From assembly GCA_029260825.1 (NCBI GenBank), contig JAJDCM010000144.1, positions 1 through 49,447 of the forward strand: a DNA stretch of 49,447 nt. Reading direction: 5' to 3'. The number at the start of each line of letters is the position of its first letter. The stretch's first letter is position 1. This DNA comes from Planctomycetota bacterium (GTDB lineage: Bacteria; Planctomycetota; JACOTG01; JAJDCM01). Under the pieces are notes generated by a model. The model saw only the letters and a program-made list of their open reading frames with translations. It did no database searches and was not told the origin of the DNA. Positions 34,595 through 44,430 of this stretch are shown here, in pieces. The translations under genes and the position numbers were made by a program.

Positions 34595-35881
34595 TCAACG
34601 ACTCACAAAGCCGGCTTCTCGCCGCACCAGATCTTCGTAGGTTTCTCTTCTTGTCACGACGGCAAAGTCCTTCCCTGTTACGAGGACCTCCGCTGGCCTC
34701 GGCCGGGAATTGTAGTTCGACGCCATCGATGAGCCATAGGCACCGGTCGTGAAGACAGACAACAAGTCGTTTGGCTCGAGCCCAGGCATGAATCGGTCAA
34801 GACCAAGAAAATCCCCCGTCTCACAGAGGGGCCCGACAACATCGGTCGCCCGGCCCCCGGATGCCACGGACATCTTCAGGACATCCACCTGATCTTCATC
34901 CGTCTCGACACGAACCGGCCAGATCTTGTGGTTTGCATCATAGAGGCTCGGACGCAAGAGATCGTTCATCCCCGCATCACACACGGCCTGGGCTCGATCG
35001 GCGTGGTCTTTCACGTAGAGGACTCGAGTTAGCAGGATCCCCGCATTTCCAAGGATGAAGCGGCCAGGCTCCATCACGAGTCGACAGTTGCTCTTCGCCA
35101 GAAGGGGGAGTATATCTGCGGCCATTTCCTTCGCCGAAGCGAGATCCTCGCCACCGTAGTCAATGCCAAAGCCGCCGCCAAGATCAATCGTATCGATGTC
35201 ATGCCCCATCCCCCGAGCAATCGAAATAAACTCGAGGACCCGGGCAAGAGCCACCACGTAGGGATCGCTCGACGTGATCTGAGATCCGATGTGCACGTGG
35301 ATTCCACGCACACGAAGACGACCAAAAAGATCTTTTCTCGCCAGAAGAGATCGGGCCGTCTCAAGATCGACGCCAAACTTGTTCTCACGCTTTCCGGTGG
35401 TGATGTATCGATGGGTTGCTGGATCCACGTCGGGATTGATTCGCAGAGCCACGTCAACTTGACGGCCCTCTCTTTTCGCCAGGACTGCGAGAAGAGAAAG
35501 CTCGTTTTCCGATTCAACGTTGAGCATCCCGACGCCGGAACGAAGAGCGTAAAGGATCTCATCTTCCCGCTTTCCTACCCCGGCGAACACGATGTGCTCC
35601 GGGTCTGCTCCAACCGCAAGAGCCCGATAAAGCTCGCCGCCGGAGACAACGTCAAACCCAGCTCCGGCATCCCGCAAGAGAGAAAGAATGGCAAGGTTGG
35701 CATTGGCCTTGACGGAATAGCAAATCAAGGCCTGAGGGAATGCGTCCTGCAGTTCCCGGTATCGATCAAGAATCGCGTTCCTGGAATACACGTAGACAGG
35801 AGTCCCCACATCCTCGGCAATGGAGGATGCAGGTACGCCCTCACAATAGAGCTCGCGCTGTTGGTAGCGAAAGTGAGTCAT
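34595..35881 (-). CDS. lysA: Diaminopimelate decarboxylase
   Basis: Final enzyme of lysine synthesis, converting meso-diaminopimelate to lysine and CO2 with PLP. It has 428 residues, normal for the family. The PLP lysine is Lys58 in I-C-Y-S-V-K-A-N. Also visible are G-F-D-V-V-S-G-G-E-L, the phosphate-binding G-G-G-F-G-I-D-Y, E-P-G-R-F-I-L-G-N-A-G, A-G-M-N-D-L-L-R-P and the active-site Cys motif P-L-C-E-T-G-D-F. Cytoplasmic. It is flanked on the same strand by an M14 peptidase gene (45 nt upstream) and the TPR gene (9 nt downstream), an unusual setting for lysA. No lysine riboswitch was recognised upstream. Confidence 0.96.
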   Translation of the reverse strand: MTHFRYQQRELYCEGVPASSIAEDVGTPVYVYSRNAILDRYRELQDAFPQALICYSVKANANLAILSLLRDAGAGFDVVSGGELYRALAVGADPEHIVFAGVGKREDEILYALRSGVGMLNVESENELSLLAVLAKREGRQVDVALRINPDVDPATHRYITTGKRENKFGVDLETARSLLARKDLFGRLRVRGIHVHIGSQITSSDPYVVALARVLEFISIARGMGHDIDTIDLGGGFGIDYGGEDLASAKEMAADILPLLAKSNCRLVMEPGRFILGNAGILLTRVLYVKDHADRAQAVCDAGMNDLLRPSLYDANHKIWPVRVETDEDQVDVLKMSVASGGRATDVVGPLCETGDFLGLDRFMPGLEPNDLLSVFTTGAYGSSMASNYNSRPRPAEVLVTGKDFAVVTRRETYEDLVRREAGFVSR

Positions 35882-35926
35882 AGCAGCCTAACGATAGGAC
35901 TCACCGTTGCCGGTGTCAATTGATGC

Positions 35927-38629
35927 CTACCCATCACCCAACGTCGAACGGTAGATCGCATTGAACAGGAACTTGAACGTTCCGTGAGGCTGGCCTCGAT
36001 GCTGAACCCGAAGCCCCAGAAGAACGACCCTTCCACTACCGAACGAGACCTCGCAAATGGCAGCCCGATTCCGAACATGATCCGGCCCGAGGATCCAGCC
36101 GCTCTGAAGGACGATGTTATCGGCGTAGCTTGCCGCGACTCCTACGGGCTGAGAGCCGGCCTTCTTTTCTATTTCCTCCTCCGTCAACGCTCGGGTCTTC
36201 CCTTCCTTCTTTTCATCCTTGGAAGGCAAAAGGGCATTCTTTCCCACCTCGAATGCTTGCGAACGATTGAAGTACGCGGCAACTTCCTCATCAAACCCAA
36301 ATCCCAGAGGATGCCTCTGATCGACCCGAAGACGGAGAAGAGAACCCGGACAGAAGAACTCATCCTGACCGAGACCCTGGAGACGATTCCGCACCGGCAT
36401 CCGCAATAGATCGGTCGCAAGTGCCGTGGCGGAATCCATCAGCACGAGCGTCCCGCCGTCACGCACAAACCTCTCAAGAACCAGGGCTCCATCCTCCCCG
36501 ATTCCCCCGTGATAGGGAGAGGGCATGGTCTTGTCGCTCGCTCCGTTCAAAAGAGAACTCAAGGAAAGATCCGGAATGATGATGCAATCAAATCGATCTC
36601 GAAGTGAACCCGCTCGAATCTCCGCGTTGTGAACCGTCTCATAAGGGAAATCGAACTCTTCAAGCACAAGCCGGGTCCAACCCTCGTCCATACTGCTCGT
36701 CCAAGGCTGGTAGAGCGCTGTCCGAGGGGCGCCCATGTCATCCAGAATCTGCTCCTCCGGGATCGAACTCAACGAATCGAATCGTGCGCCGCGATGGAGC
36801 GTCGTCAGCTCACGCATTCGAGGCACCAGGGGCTCCCCCTTCTTACCTCGACTCACCACGGCGCTTCCAACCGGATAGCCCTTCCATGTTGCGGAAAGCA
36901 CGGAAACCCGATGGCCCTCCATCAAGAGAGCGTTCAGAACGGCGTAGTCTTGATTTCCTCGTCGCTTCGTGATGAAACCGGAAACCCCGACATCTGCTGC
37001 CGGTACCTGTTGTTGCGCCACAAAGATATCGATCGGTCGCAGGTTCGACTTGTCAAAGGCCGACCCCACCTCAACGGTTCGAACTCCCATCTGCAACGGT
37101 AGAGTCCAACCTGCCGAGTCGTAGGGAGCTTCCGCCGGACCGTTCGCGTATTGCCTTCGATCCGGATACTCCTGCCTCTCCATCATGTCTTTCAGGTGAG
37201 GCCGATACGGCTGCTCGGCAAGAAAGACGCAGGTTCCTCTGGGATACTCCCGCCCATCTGCCGTAAACGCCTCGACCGCCATCTGAGCTTCGATTCCCCC
37301 CATCTGAAGAATCCGGATCATCTTCTCCGCTGAACCCGGGTCGCGTTGATCCGGGGGAACAAGCCAGGCGAAAGGAGGTTCTTCACGGCCAAGCCGCAGC
37401 GCCTTGTCGCTCAACGTCAGATGATTCTGAACAAATCTGTCCCGGTACCGGGCACCAAGAGTGAACAGGGCTCGACACGAAAGAAGTTCATAATCAACGA
37501 CGTCTCTTAGCCTCCACCATCCTCCCGTCCACGGTTCGGGGAAATTCACCGCGGGATCGTGATTTGGAAAACCTCGGCTTCCACCTCGAAGGTCCCGCAT
37601 GGTCTGAAAAACGGGAGAAGCCATCTTTGCGCTGGCCGCCTCGGTAAGAATTCCTACAACATTATGGCGATAGGGTGTTGTTCGATTCCCTCCCTGCCAC
37701 CAGTTGTCATAGATTGCCTTGTAGACCACCCCCTTCTTGCCATTTTCTTGCAACTCGGTAGCCATATGGCCCCCGATCAACAGGAGAGACTGATGAATCA
37801 GCGGGTCTACATTCGGATTTACCGGATCGAAAAATGGAGGTACGAAGAATCTCGGCCCTCGATTTCCCATCTGATGCACGTCATAGCTGATCGTGGGATA
37901 CCACTCGTGGTACATGACATCCGTGAGGATCCGGGTCTCTTTCAGGTTCAACATGAACCAGTCTCGATTATTGTCATGCCCGGCGTATTTTTGATAGAGC
38001 CACGGCATCCGCCCCCCTTCGAACGGAGTGCCGATGTACTTGTTGTACCAGTCGACAATCTTGTTATTTCCGTCTGGATTTGCCGACGGAACGAGAAGAA
38101 TGATGCACTTCTCCAGGATCTCTTTTGTTCTCTCGTCTTCCCCGGTGGCTAAATCGTAAGCAAGTTCCATTGCCATCTGAGAACCCGCACACTCGCTTGA
38201 GTGAAGACCGCATGTGACAATGATCGTGGTCTTGGCTTCCTTCAGGATTCTTGCTCGATCTTCAGCCCCTTCGATCAACCTGGGGTCGGCAAGTTTGGAT
38301 TGGATCTTCCGATATCGAGGAAGATCTGCCATCGTCTCTTCGCTGCTGATCTCCAGGAGAAGGTAAGGTGCGCCTTCCGTGGAAGGCTCAAGATCTCGAA
38401 CGTTCACCCGATTCGACGCGGCGCCGAGACGGCGAAAATAAGAGACGATCGTTTCCCACCGGGCGAGTTTGGTGTCGGCACCAACCTCATGGCCGATCAC
38501 CGATGCCGGCGTGGGAATATCCAAGGTCGAAGGAGCCTGTGCCAGCAACGTGGATGGCAAGAGAAAGCTCCCGCTCATCCCGCCGATCAGCAACATGAAC
38601 AGAATGAGAAGTAGCGACGATCGCCCCAT
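35927..38629 (-). CDS. Secreted M14-family metallopeptidase with C-terminal amidotransferase-like domain
   Basis: Exported protein of 900 residues. The start is set at the ATG at 38629: AAGGAAGGA precedes it, and a signal peptide begins there (M-G-R-S-S-L-L-L-I-L-F-M-L-L), whereas the longer frame adds 52 odd residues. The M14 domain (about 40-430) keeps zinc ligands H-S-S-E in G-L-H-S-S-E-C-A-G and His in D-V-H-Q-M-G, with a probable catalytic Glu in G-I-L-T-E-A-A-S. The C-terminal half (about 560-800) carries Y-Q-P-W-T-S-S-M-D-E-G-W-T and D-C-I-I-I-P-D-L, a class-I glutamine-amidotransferase-like fold common in this M14 subgroup. Periplasmic or extracellular peptide hydrolysis is likely. 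First gene of the unit with lysA and the TPR gene. Confidence 0.88.
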   Translation of the reverse strand: MGRSSLLLILFMLLIGGMSGSFLLPSTLLAQAPSTLDIPTPASVIGHEVGADTKLARWETIVSYFRRLGAASNRVNVRDLEPSTEGAPYLLLEISSEETMADLPRYRKIQSKLADPRLIEGAEDRARILKEAKTTIIVTCGLHSSECAGSQMAMELAYDLATGEDERTKEILEKCIILLVPSANPDGNNKIVDWYNKYIGTPFEGGRMPWLYQKYAGHDNNRDWFMLNLKETRILTDVMYHEWYPTISYDVHQMGNRGPRFFVPPFFDPVNPNVDPLIHQSLLLIGGHMATELQENGKKGVVYKAIYDNWWQGGNRTTPYRHNVVGILTEAASAKMASPVFQTMRDLRGGSRGFPNHDPAVNFPEPWTGGWWRLRDVVDYELLSCRALFTLGARYRDRFVQNHLTLSDKALRLGREEPPFAWLVPPDQRDPGSAEKMIRILQMGGIEAQMAVEAFTADGREYPRGTCVFLAEQPYRPHLKDMMERQEYPDRRQYANGPAEAPYDSAGWTLPLQMGVRTVEVGSAFDKSNLRPIDIFVAQQQVPAADVGVSGFITKRRGNQDYAVLNALLMEGHRVSVLSATWKGYPVGSAVVSRGKKGEPLVPRMRELTTLHRGARFDSLSSIPEEQILDDMGAPRTALYQPWTSSMDEGWTRLVLEEFDFPYETVHNAEIRAGSLRDRFDCIIIPDLSLSSLLNGASDKTMPSPYHGGIGEDGALVLERFVRDGGTLVLMDSATALATDLLRMPVRNRLQGLGQDEFFCPGSLLRLRVDQRHPLGFGFDEEVAAYFNRSQAFEVGKNALLPSKDEKKEGKTRALTEEEIEKKAGSQPVGVAASYADNIVLQSGWILGPDHVRNRAAICEVSFGSGRVVLLGLRVQHRGQPHGTFKFLFNAIYRSTLGDG

Positions 38630-38787
38630 GTTTTGATTCCTTCCTTTTCCGGCAGCAACGAGCCTATGATGACAACAGTCGCCATTCTGGATTACCCCGC
38701 CATGGAATACAAGATTTTGGGGCCAACGACTTTGTGGTATCTTCTCAAACCTTACCCGGAAAAGAAGAGATCCCAGGAAGGCCACTC

Positions 38788-41700
38788 ATGCTCACCCAAG
38801 ATCACGCCCTCAGGCTTCATCCCGTTTTTCGATTCATTGCTCTCTTCATCCTTCTGCTTCCCGGTCAAGAAGGGTCAAGAGCCGACGAAGAGAAACCCGA
38901 TCAAATGGAATCCGGGGTCACTCTCCGGGTTTTCGTTCTCGATGAGAGTCTGACCTCTCTTCCCGAACTCCTCGAGAATCAAACCCCGAATCTTGACGAG
39001 AAACGGCTCCGGGTCGATTTCCAGAGCCCAACCGATTTTGGCAACTATTCAACCCCGACCCTCGTCGAAGTGAGTGGTTACATCTCGATTGACTCACCCG
39101 GTTCTTACTTCTTTCGACTGGAGAGCGATCATGGTTCTCGATTCCATCTCAACAACAGCCGGATCATCGACCACGATGGGCTGCATGAGGCTTCAAGCAA
39201 AGACAGCAAAGAAAAGACACTGAAGAAATGGCGATACCCTTTCCGGATCGCTCACTATCAAAATGGTACCGGAGGCAGGCTTCGACTCCACTGGAAACAA
39301 CCTGGCTCCCCCGACTTTGAAATCATTCCCGGGTCGGCTCTCTTTACAGACGCAGGTGTAACCCGAGTTGTTTCCCCCGGCCCCAAGCGCCTTGCCAGCA
39401 GTCGACGCCCGGGCGACGGTCGGCCACTCACCGGAGTTCATCCGGGCTACGAACTCCAGACGATTCGACCCCAGAACTTCAAACCCAAGGTCGGCGCACT
39501 CGCCTTTCTTCCCGACGGAAGGCTGGTGGTCGGAACTTTCGATCCCCTGCAAAGAGATGAAGTCAGTCTCCCGGACATCAACTCCAAACCACCCGACAAA
39601 CTTTACGCACTCACCAACCTGATGGGAGACGACTCTTCCAAGATCAACGTTGAAGTCATCGCCGACGGATTCCTTGAGCCCTCCGGTCTCTGTTGTGTCG
39701 GGGATATTCTCTACGTTTCCGACAGGAAGAAAATCAAGCGCCTGTCCGACCCTGATGGGGATGGTTTTTTTGATCATCACGAAATCATTGCACAAGGGTG
39801 GGAGGCGTGGAATTACCACCAGTTCGTCTTTGGTTTGGCCCACCACGAAGGAAAACTCTACGCGGGCCTCTCAACCGCGATGGCTCCTCCAGGCTGGAAA
39901 GGAATGGGTACAAACGCGGCTCCCAACGGACCTCAGCGTGGAGCGATTCTCGAAGTCAACATTCAAGAGAGAAACTACCGCATCTTCGCCGGCGGCGCCC
40001 GAACTCCAAACGGTGTTGGATTCGGACCGAACGGTATTCTCTACTATTGTGACAATCAGGGAACCTGGATGCCCACGAGTCAAATGACTCACGTCCGCAG
40101 TCGATCTTTCCTGGGTCATCACAACAACACCAACGTGGTGGAGCAGATCAAGACCTTCCTCCCCCAAGGAGGCCATCCCAGTCTCTTCTGTGATCGGCCC
40201 CGTGCTCCGGCCACTCTGTATCTTCCGCAGAACGAGGTGATGAACTCTCCAACCGAGCCACTCCTCATCTCCCACGGCCCCTTCAAGGGTCAGATGTTCA
40301 TCGGCGAGCTCACCGCCGGAGGGGTTCGTCGTGCGGCCCTGGAAGAGGTCCGATCCGTGTGGCAGGGAGCTCTTTTTCGCTTCACCCAGGGGCTCGAAAG
40401 CGGCATCAACCGGATGGTTTTCGGACCGGACGGCGCCCTCTATGTCGGGGGCATCGGAGCCAAGGGGAACTGGAAATGGAAGGAGACCCAGTACGGTCTC
40501 CAAAGACTCGTGCCCAGAAAGCGCACTCCCATCACTTTTGAAATGCACTCGGTCCGCGCTCTTCCCGATGGATTGGAAGTCAGGTTCACCAAGCCCGTCC
40601 TTCGCTCGGTTCTCGAAGATCCGGCAAGCTATCGGGTACAGCAATGGAACTACGAGCCAACCGCCCAGTACGGAGGCCCGAAAAAGAACCTTGAAGATCT
40701 GACGGTCCGCTCTGCCACCGCCCGGAGCAACGGAAAGGTGGTTCAACTTCAAATACCGGGAATGAAAGAAGGAAGAGTCGTCTACCTTCGGACCGATCCT
40801 AAATCAGTCGCCGGCGAGACCATCTGGTCCACCGAATGCTGGTACACATTGAATCGTATCCCGTTTCGCACGGGGAAAAGGACTTCCGCCAGGAACCAGC
40901 TCGTGGACCGAAACGAACACGTCGGTCTCGGGGTCCTTCCTCCGGAAGAAGCGGTATCTCTCTTTGACGGCGGAGATCTTCGACACTTTCACCCCGAGCC
41001 TCAAAACGGCTACGGCAGACCCACCAACCAGAGCCAGGCGGAAGTTGGAAAGAACCAGGACGTCATCTCCATCGGCAAGGACTCCCTCCTGACGAACTGC
41101 CAGTGGGGTGACTTTCGCCTCCATGTGGAGTGGTTGTCTCCACCCGGAGGAGAAGGCCAGAATGCTGGAAATAGCGGTGTCTATCTTCAGCGTCGTTACG
41201 AGATCCAGGTCCTCGGAACTCCAGCTGGCGAGAATCAGCTTCGGGCGAATGAAGCGGGAGCGCTCTACGGCAAGAAAGCGGCCGATCGCAACGCCAGCAC
41301 GGGGCCAGGAACCTGGCAGGCCTATGACATCTGGTTTCGCGCACCTCGCTTCGACGGGAATACCAGAACCGATACGGCTCGAATCTCCGTCTACTGGAAC
41401 GGCCTTCTCATTCACGATCAAGTCGAACTTGCCGGCCCCACGGGCGCTGGAAAACCAGAAGGAGGATCGAAAGGCGGTATTCAACTCGGCCAGCTCCTTC
41501 TTCAGGCCCACGCCTCGGACGCTGAAGGCCCGGTCCTGTACCGCAACCTCTGGGTTCGTCCTCTGATCCCCTCCAAAAAGACACGACCCAAAGGCCCCTG
41601 GATCGATCTTATTTCCGGCGAGAATCTCACCGGATGGTCTCCCCTTGGCGGTAAGGCTACCTATCGACTCGAAGGAACCACCATCATCGGCACCACCGCC

Positions 41701-42171
41701 CCCAAGACCGGCAATACCTTCCTCGTTACGGATCAAGACTTCGGAGACTTCGAACTCGAATACGAAGTCAAGGTCCACCCCGAGCTCAACAGCGGAGTGC
41801 AGATCCGGAGCCTCGCCGATCCGGGTCGTCAGAAAAGAAACGCCAGGGTCCGTGGTTATCAGGTCGAAATTGACCCGGCCGCTCGCGCCTGGTCCGCAGG
41901 AATCTACGACGAAGGGCGCCGGGGATGGCTCCACGTACTGGCCTTTTCACCCCATGCCCGCCGCGCCTTCAAGGCGGGGGCCTGGAACCATTTCCGGGTG
42001 GTGGCCAAAGGTCCGGTCATTCGAACCTGGCTCAACAAGGTTCCGACGGCTGAAGTCATGGACGCCACGACCCTGCGAGGATTCATCGGCCTTCAAGTCC
42101 ACGGTGTCGGCGACAGAGCCGACCCGCTCGAGGTGCAGTTCCGGAACCTGCGAATTCGTGAAATCCGCTAG
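38788..42171 (+). CDS. Secreted PA14 + sugar-dehydrogenase-like propeller + two 3-keto-disaccharide hydrolase domains
   Basis: Exported protein of 1127 residues. The start is placed at the ATG 8 nt after AGGAAGG. A signal peptide (H-P-V-F-R-F-I-A-L-F-I-L-L-L-P) leads to R-A-D. Domains in order: PA14-like carbohydrate-binding (about 45-165); a glucose/sorbosone-dehydrogenase-like beta-propeller (about 200-600, A-F-L-P-D-G-R-L-V-V-G-T and N-G-V-G-F-G-P-N-G-I-L-Y-Y-C-D-N); a first 3-keto-disaccharide hydrolase (DUF1080) domain (about 724-915, V-S-L-F-D-G-G-D-L); and a second (about 937-1125, L-I-S-G-E-N-L-T-G-W). DUF1080 proteins bind or hydrolyse 3-keto-glycosides. Probably extracellular saccharide handling. 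Divergent from the M14 gene across 158 nt. Confidence 0.87.
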   Translation: MLTQDHALRLHPVFRFIALFILLLPGQEGSRADEEKPDQMESGVTLRVFVLDESLTSLPELLENQTPNLDEKRLRVDFQSPTDFGNYSTPTLVEVSGYISIDSPGSYFFRLESDHGSRFHLNNSRIIDHDGLHEASSKDSKEKTLKKWRYPFRIAHYQNGTGGRLRLHWKQPGSPDFEIIPGSALFTDAGVTRVVSPGPKRLASSRRPGDGRPLTGVHPGYELQTIRPQNFKPKVGALAFLPDGRLVVGTFDPLQRDEVSLPDINSKPPDKLYALTNLMGDDSSKINVEVIADGFLEPSGLCCVGDILYVSDRKKIKRLSDPDGDGFFDHHEIIAQGWEAWNYHQFVFGLAHHEGKLYAGLSTAMAPPGWKGMGTNAAPNGPQRGAILEVNIQERNYRIFAGGARTPNGVGFGPNGILYYCDNQGTWMPTSQMTHVRSRSFLGHHNNTNVVEQIKTFLPQGGHPSLFCDRPRAPATLYLPQNEVMNSPTEPLLISHGPFKGQMFIGELTAGGVRRAALEEVRSVWQGALFRFTQGLESGINRMVFGPDGALYVGGIGAKGNWKWKETQYGLQRLVPRKRTPITFEMHSVRALPDGLEVRFTKPVLRSVLEDPASYRVQQWNYEPTAQYGGPKKNLEDLTVRSATARSNGKVVQLQIPGMKEGRVVYLRTDPKSVAGETIWSTECWYTLNRIPFRTGKRTSARNQLVDRNEHVGLGVLPPEEAVSLFDGGDLRHFHPEPQNGYGRPTNQSQAEVGKNQDVISIGKDSLLTNCQWGDFRLHVEWLSPPGGEGQNAGNSGVYLQRRYEIQVLGTPAGENQLRANEAGALYGKKAADRNASTGPGTWQAYDIWFRAPRFDGNTRTDTARISVYWNGLLIHDQVELAGPTGAGKPEGGSKGGIQLGQLLLQAHASDAEGPVLYRNLWVRPLIPSKKTRPKGPWIDLISGENLTGWSPLGGKATYRLEGTTIIGTTAPKTGNTFLVTDQDFGDFELEYEVKVHPELNSGVQIRSLADPGRQKRNARVRGYQVEIDPAARAWSAGIYDEGRRGWLHVLAFSPHARRAFKAGAWNHFRVVAKGPVIRTWLNKVPTAEVMDATTLRGFIGLQVHGVGDRADPLEVQFRNLRIREIR

Positions 42172-42255
42172 CGCTTGTCAGACCCTGGGCGTCAGGCTAG
42201 AATTTCGCCCGAATCCCGTCACAATCAGGGCCCTCTGCCCCAAAGGAGAGAAGCG

Positions 42256-44403
42256 ATGCCATCAGTCAAGCTCGGTTCGACAAGAGCGGTGCTCACAATC
42301 TGTCTGGTTGCCCTCATTGTCCAGCACGGCGGCGCCACCACCACCCCTCCGCCAGGAAAACGAGCCTTCGAAATCGCCGACTACTACCGAACGACTTTCG
42401 TCGGATCGCCCGTCCTCAGCCCGGCCGGAAATCAGGTGGCGTTTTCCGTCAGACACTACGATCTGGAAAAGGGTAAGACCTGGTCAAACATCTGGATGAT
42501 GGCACCCGACGGATCCGGCCAGCGGCAAATGACCTCCGGAAAACACGGTGACGGCAGCCCTTCCTTCTTTCCCGATGGAAAATCCCTCCTCTTCGTTTCG
42601 AACAGAAAAGACGGCCAGCAACTTTACACCATGCCGGTGAACGGCGGAGAGCCCAAGAAGCTCACCTCCTTTTCCATGGGCCTTTCCGACCCGGTCATCT
42701 CTCCCGACGGAAAGTGGATCGCCGTTACCTCCGAGGTCTATCCGGAATGCGGAATCGATAGTGATGCCAACAAGAAGATCGAAAAAACCTGGAGCGAAGG
42801 AAAGCTCAAGGCCCACATGGCAGACACTCTCCTCTACCGTCACTGGACTTCCTGGCGAGACGGGAAGTATCCCCACATCCTTCTCATCGATGCAAAAACA
42901 GGAAAAGCGACAAAGGACATGACGCCGGGAAACTGGGACAGCCCGACCTTCTCTCTTGGAGGCGACCGGGGCTACGCGTTCTCCCCCGACTCCAAGGAAC
43001 TTTGCTTCGTCTCGAACCACGACAAAGATCAGGCATCTTCCACCAATGCAGATCTCTGGCTCGTACCAGTAGAGGGTGATATCACCGAAAAAACCGCCCG
43101 AAACATCACATCCAGCAATCGAGGCTGGGACGGCGCTCCCCTCTATTCCCCCGATGGCCGCTATATCGGATTTCGTAGCCAGGAAACCCCGGGTTACGAA
43201 TCCGACCTGTTTCGCATCTCTCTCTATGACCGAGACAGCGGATCGGTTCGCTACATTACCAACCGACAGAGTTTTGATGATTGGGTGGTGGAGATCGCCT
43301 GGACACCGGATTCGAGCGAGCTCATCTTCCAGGCCGACAGAAGAGGAACAACGCCTCTCTTTGCCATCGAAATCGAATCAAAAGCAATCCGGCAGATTCA
43401 TGCCCATTCGAACATCACCGGATGGGAGCTTTCAAACGACGGCAAGTCCTTTACCTACTGCCGGCGGGCGATCGGCTCGCCTCCTGAGATCTTCAGCGTC
43501 ACCTCCCGCGGCACGAATCAAAAGCAGCTCACTCGATTCAACGCCGATCTCGAGAAGGAGGTCGACATTCGTCCCATGGAGGAAATGTGGGTTCAAGGCG
43601 ACGGGGACTACAAGGTTCACGTGTATATCGTCAAACCCCACGGATTCCAGGAAGGGCAAAAGTATCCCCTCATCCTCAACGTGCACGGCGGTCCGCAGGG
43701 GATGTGGTCCGATTCTTATCGTGGGGATTGGCAGGTCTATCCGGGGAAAGGCTATGTCCTGGCCTTTGCAAATCCAACCGGCTCCTGTAGCTATGGGCAA
43801 GACTTCATCGACGCCATCGGGGGTGACTGGGGCGGCCGGGTCTACCGGGATCTCATGAAGGTCACGGACGCGGTGGAGAAACTCCCCTTCGTCGACAAGG
43901 ATCGCATGGGCGCGATGGGCTGGTCCTATGGTGGTTACATGATGATGTGGTTTGAGGGGCACACCAACCGGTTCAAAACCCACGCCGCCATGATGGGACT
44001 TTTTGATCTTCGCTCCTTCTACGGAGCAACCGAAGAGCTATTCTTCCCGGAGAAGGATCTCGCCGGATCCCCCTGGGACTCGGAGCACTACCAGAAATGG
44101 AACCCGAGCGACCACGTCAATAACTTCAAAACTCCCTGCCTGATCATCACCGGAGAAAAAGACTATCGGGTCCCCTACACCCAAAGCCTGCAGTTCTTTA
44201 CCGCGCTTCAGAAGAAGGGAATCCCGTCACGCCTCATCAACTACCCTGATGCAGGTCACTGGCCAAGTTGGTATGAAATGGCCTTTTATTACAATGCTCA
44301 CCTCGATTGGTTTCATCAGTACCTCGGCGGAGAGAAAGCCCCCTACGACATGGAGGAGTTTCTCCGAAACCAGGTCTTCGAAGAGAAAAAGAGCGAGCAA
44401 TAA
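42256..44403 (+). CDS. Secreted S9-family prolyl oligopeptidase-type peptidase
   Basis: Exported serine peptidase of 715 residues. The start is at the ATG after AAGGAGAG (42243-42250), followed by a signal peptide (A-V-L-T-I-C-L-V-A-L-I-V, then G-G-A-T-T). An N-terminal beta-propeller made of TolB/WD40-like blades (S-P-D-G-K-W-I-A, S-P-D-S-K-E-L-C-F-V) covers about 40-400. The C-terminal alpha/beta-hydrolase has catalytic Ser557 in G-W-S-Y-G-G-Y, Asp636 in G-E-K-D-Y-R-V-P and His668 in D-A-G-H-W-P. Such enzymes release dipeptides or acylaminoacyl residues from oligopeptides. It sits 84 nt after the DUF1080 gene and 27 nt before asnS on the same strand. Confidence 0.94.
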   Translation: MPSVKLGSTRAVLTICLVALIVQHGGATTTPPPGKRAFEIADYYRTTFVGSPVLSPAGNQVAFSVRHYDLEKGKTWSNIWMMAPDGSGQRQMTSGKHGDGSPSFFPDGKSLLFVSNRKDGQQLYTMPVNGGEPKKLTSFSMGLSDPVISPDGKWIAVTSEVYPECGIDSDANKKIEKTWSEGKLKAHMADTLLYRHWTSWRDGKYPHILLIDAKTGKATKDMTPGNWDSPTFSLGGDRGYAFSPDSKELCFVSNHDKDQASSTNADLWLVPVEGDITEKTARNITSSNRGWDGAPLYSPDGRYIGFRSQETPGYESDLFRISLYDRDSGSVRYITNRQSFDDWVVEIAWTPDSSELIFQADRRGTTPLFAIEIESKAIRQIHAHSNITGWELSNDGKSFTYCRRAIGSPPEIFSVTSRGTNQKQLTRFNADLEKEVDIRPMEEMWVQGDGDYKVHVYIVKPHGFQEGQKYPLILNVHGGPQGMWSDSYRGDWQVYPGKGYVLAFANPTGSCSYGQDFIDAIGGDWGGRVYRDLMKVTDAVEKLPFVDKDRMGAMGWSYGGYMMMWFEGHTNRFKTHAAMMGLFDLRSFYGATEELFFPEKDLAGSPWDSEHYQKWNPSDHVNNFKTPCLIITGEKDYRVPYTQSLQFFTALQKKGIPSRLINYPDAGHWPSWYEMAFYYNAHLDWFHQYLGGEKAPYDMEEFLRNQVFEEKKSEQ

Positions 44404-44430
44404 CGAAACAAGAAAAGGGAAGGCAAAGCT

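Noticed and set aside
40804-41934. Minus-strand frame of 376 codons opposite the DUF1080 region
   Set aside because: The plus strand carries clear domain motifs in one continuous frame; this is an antisense shadow.
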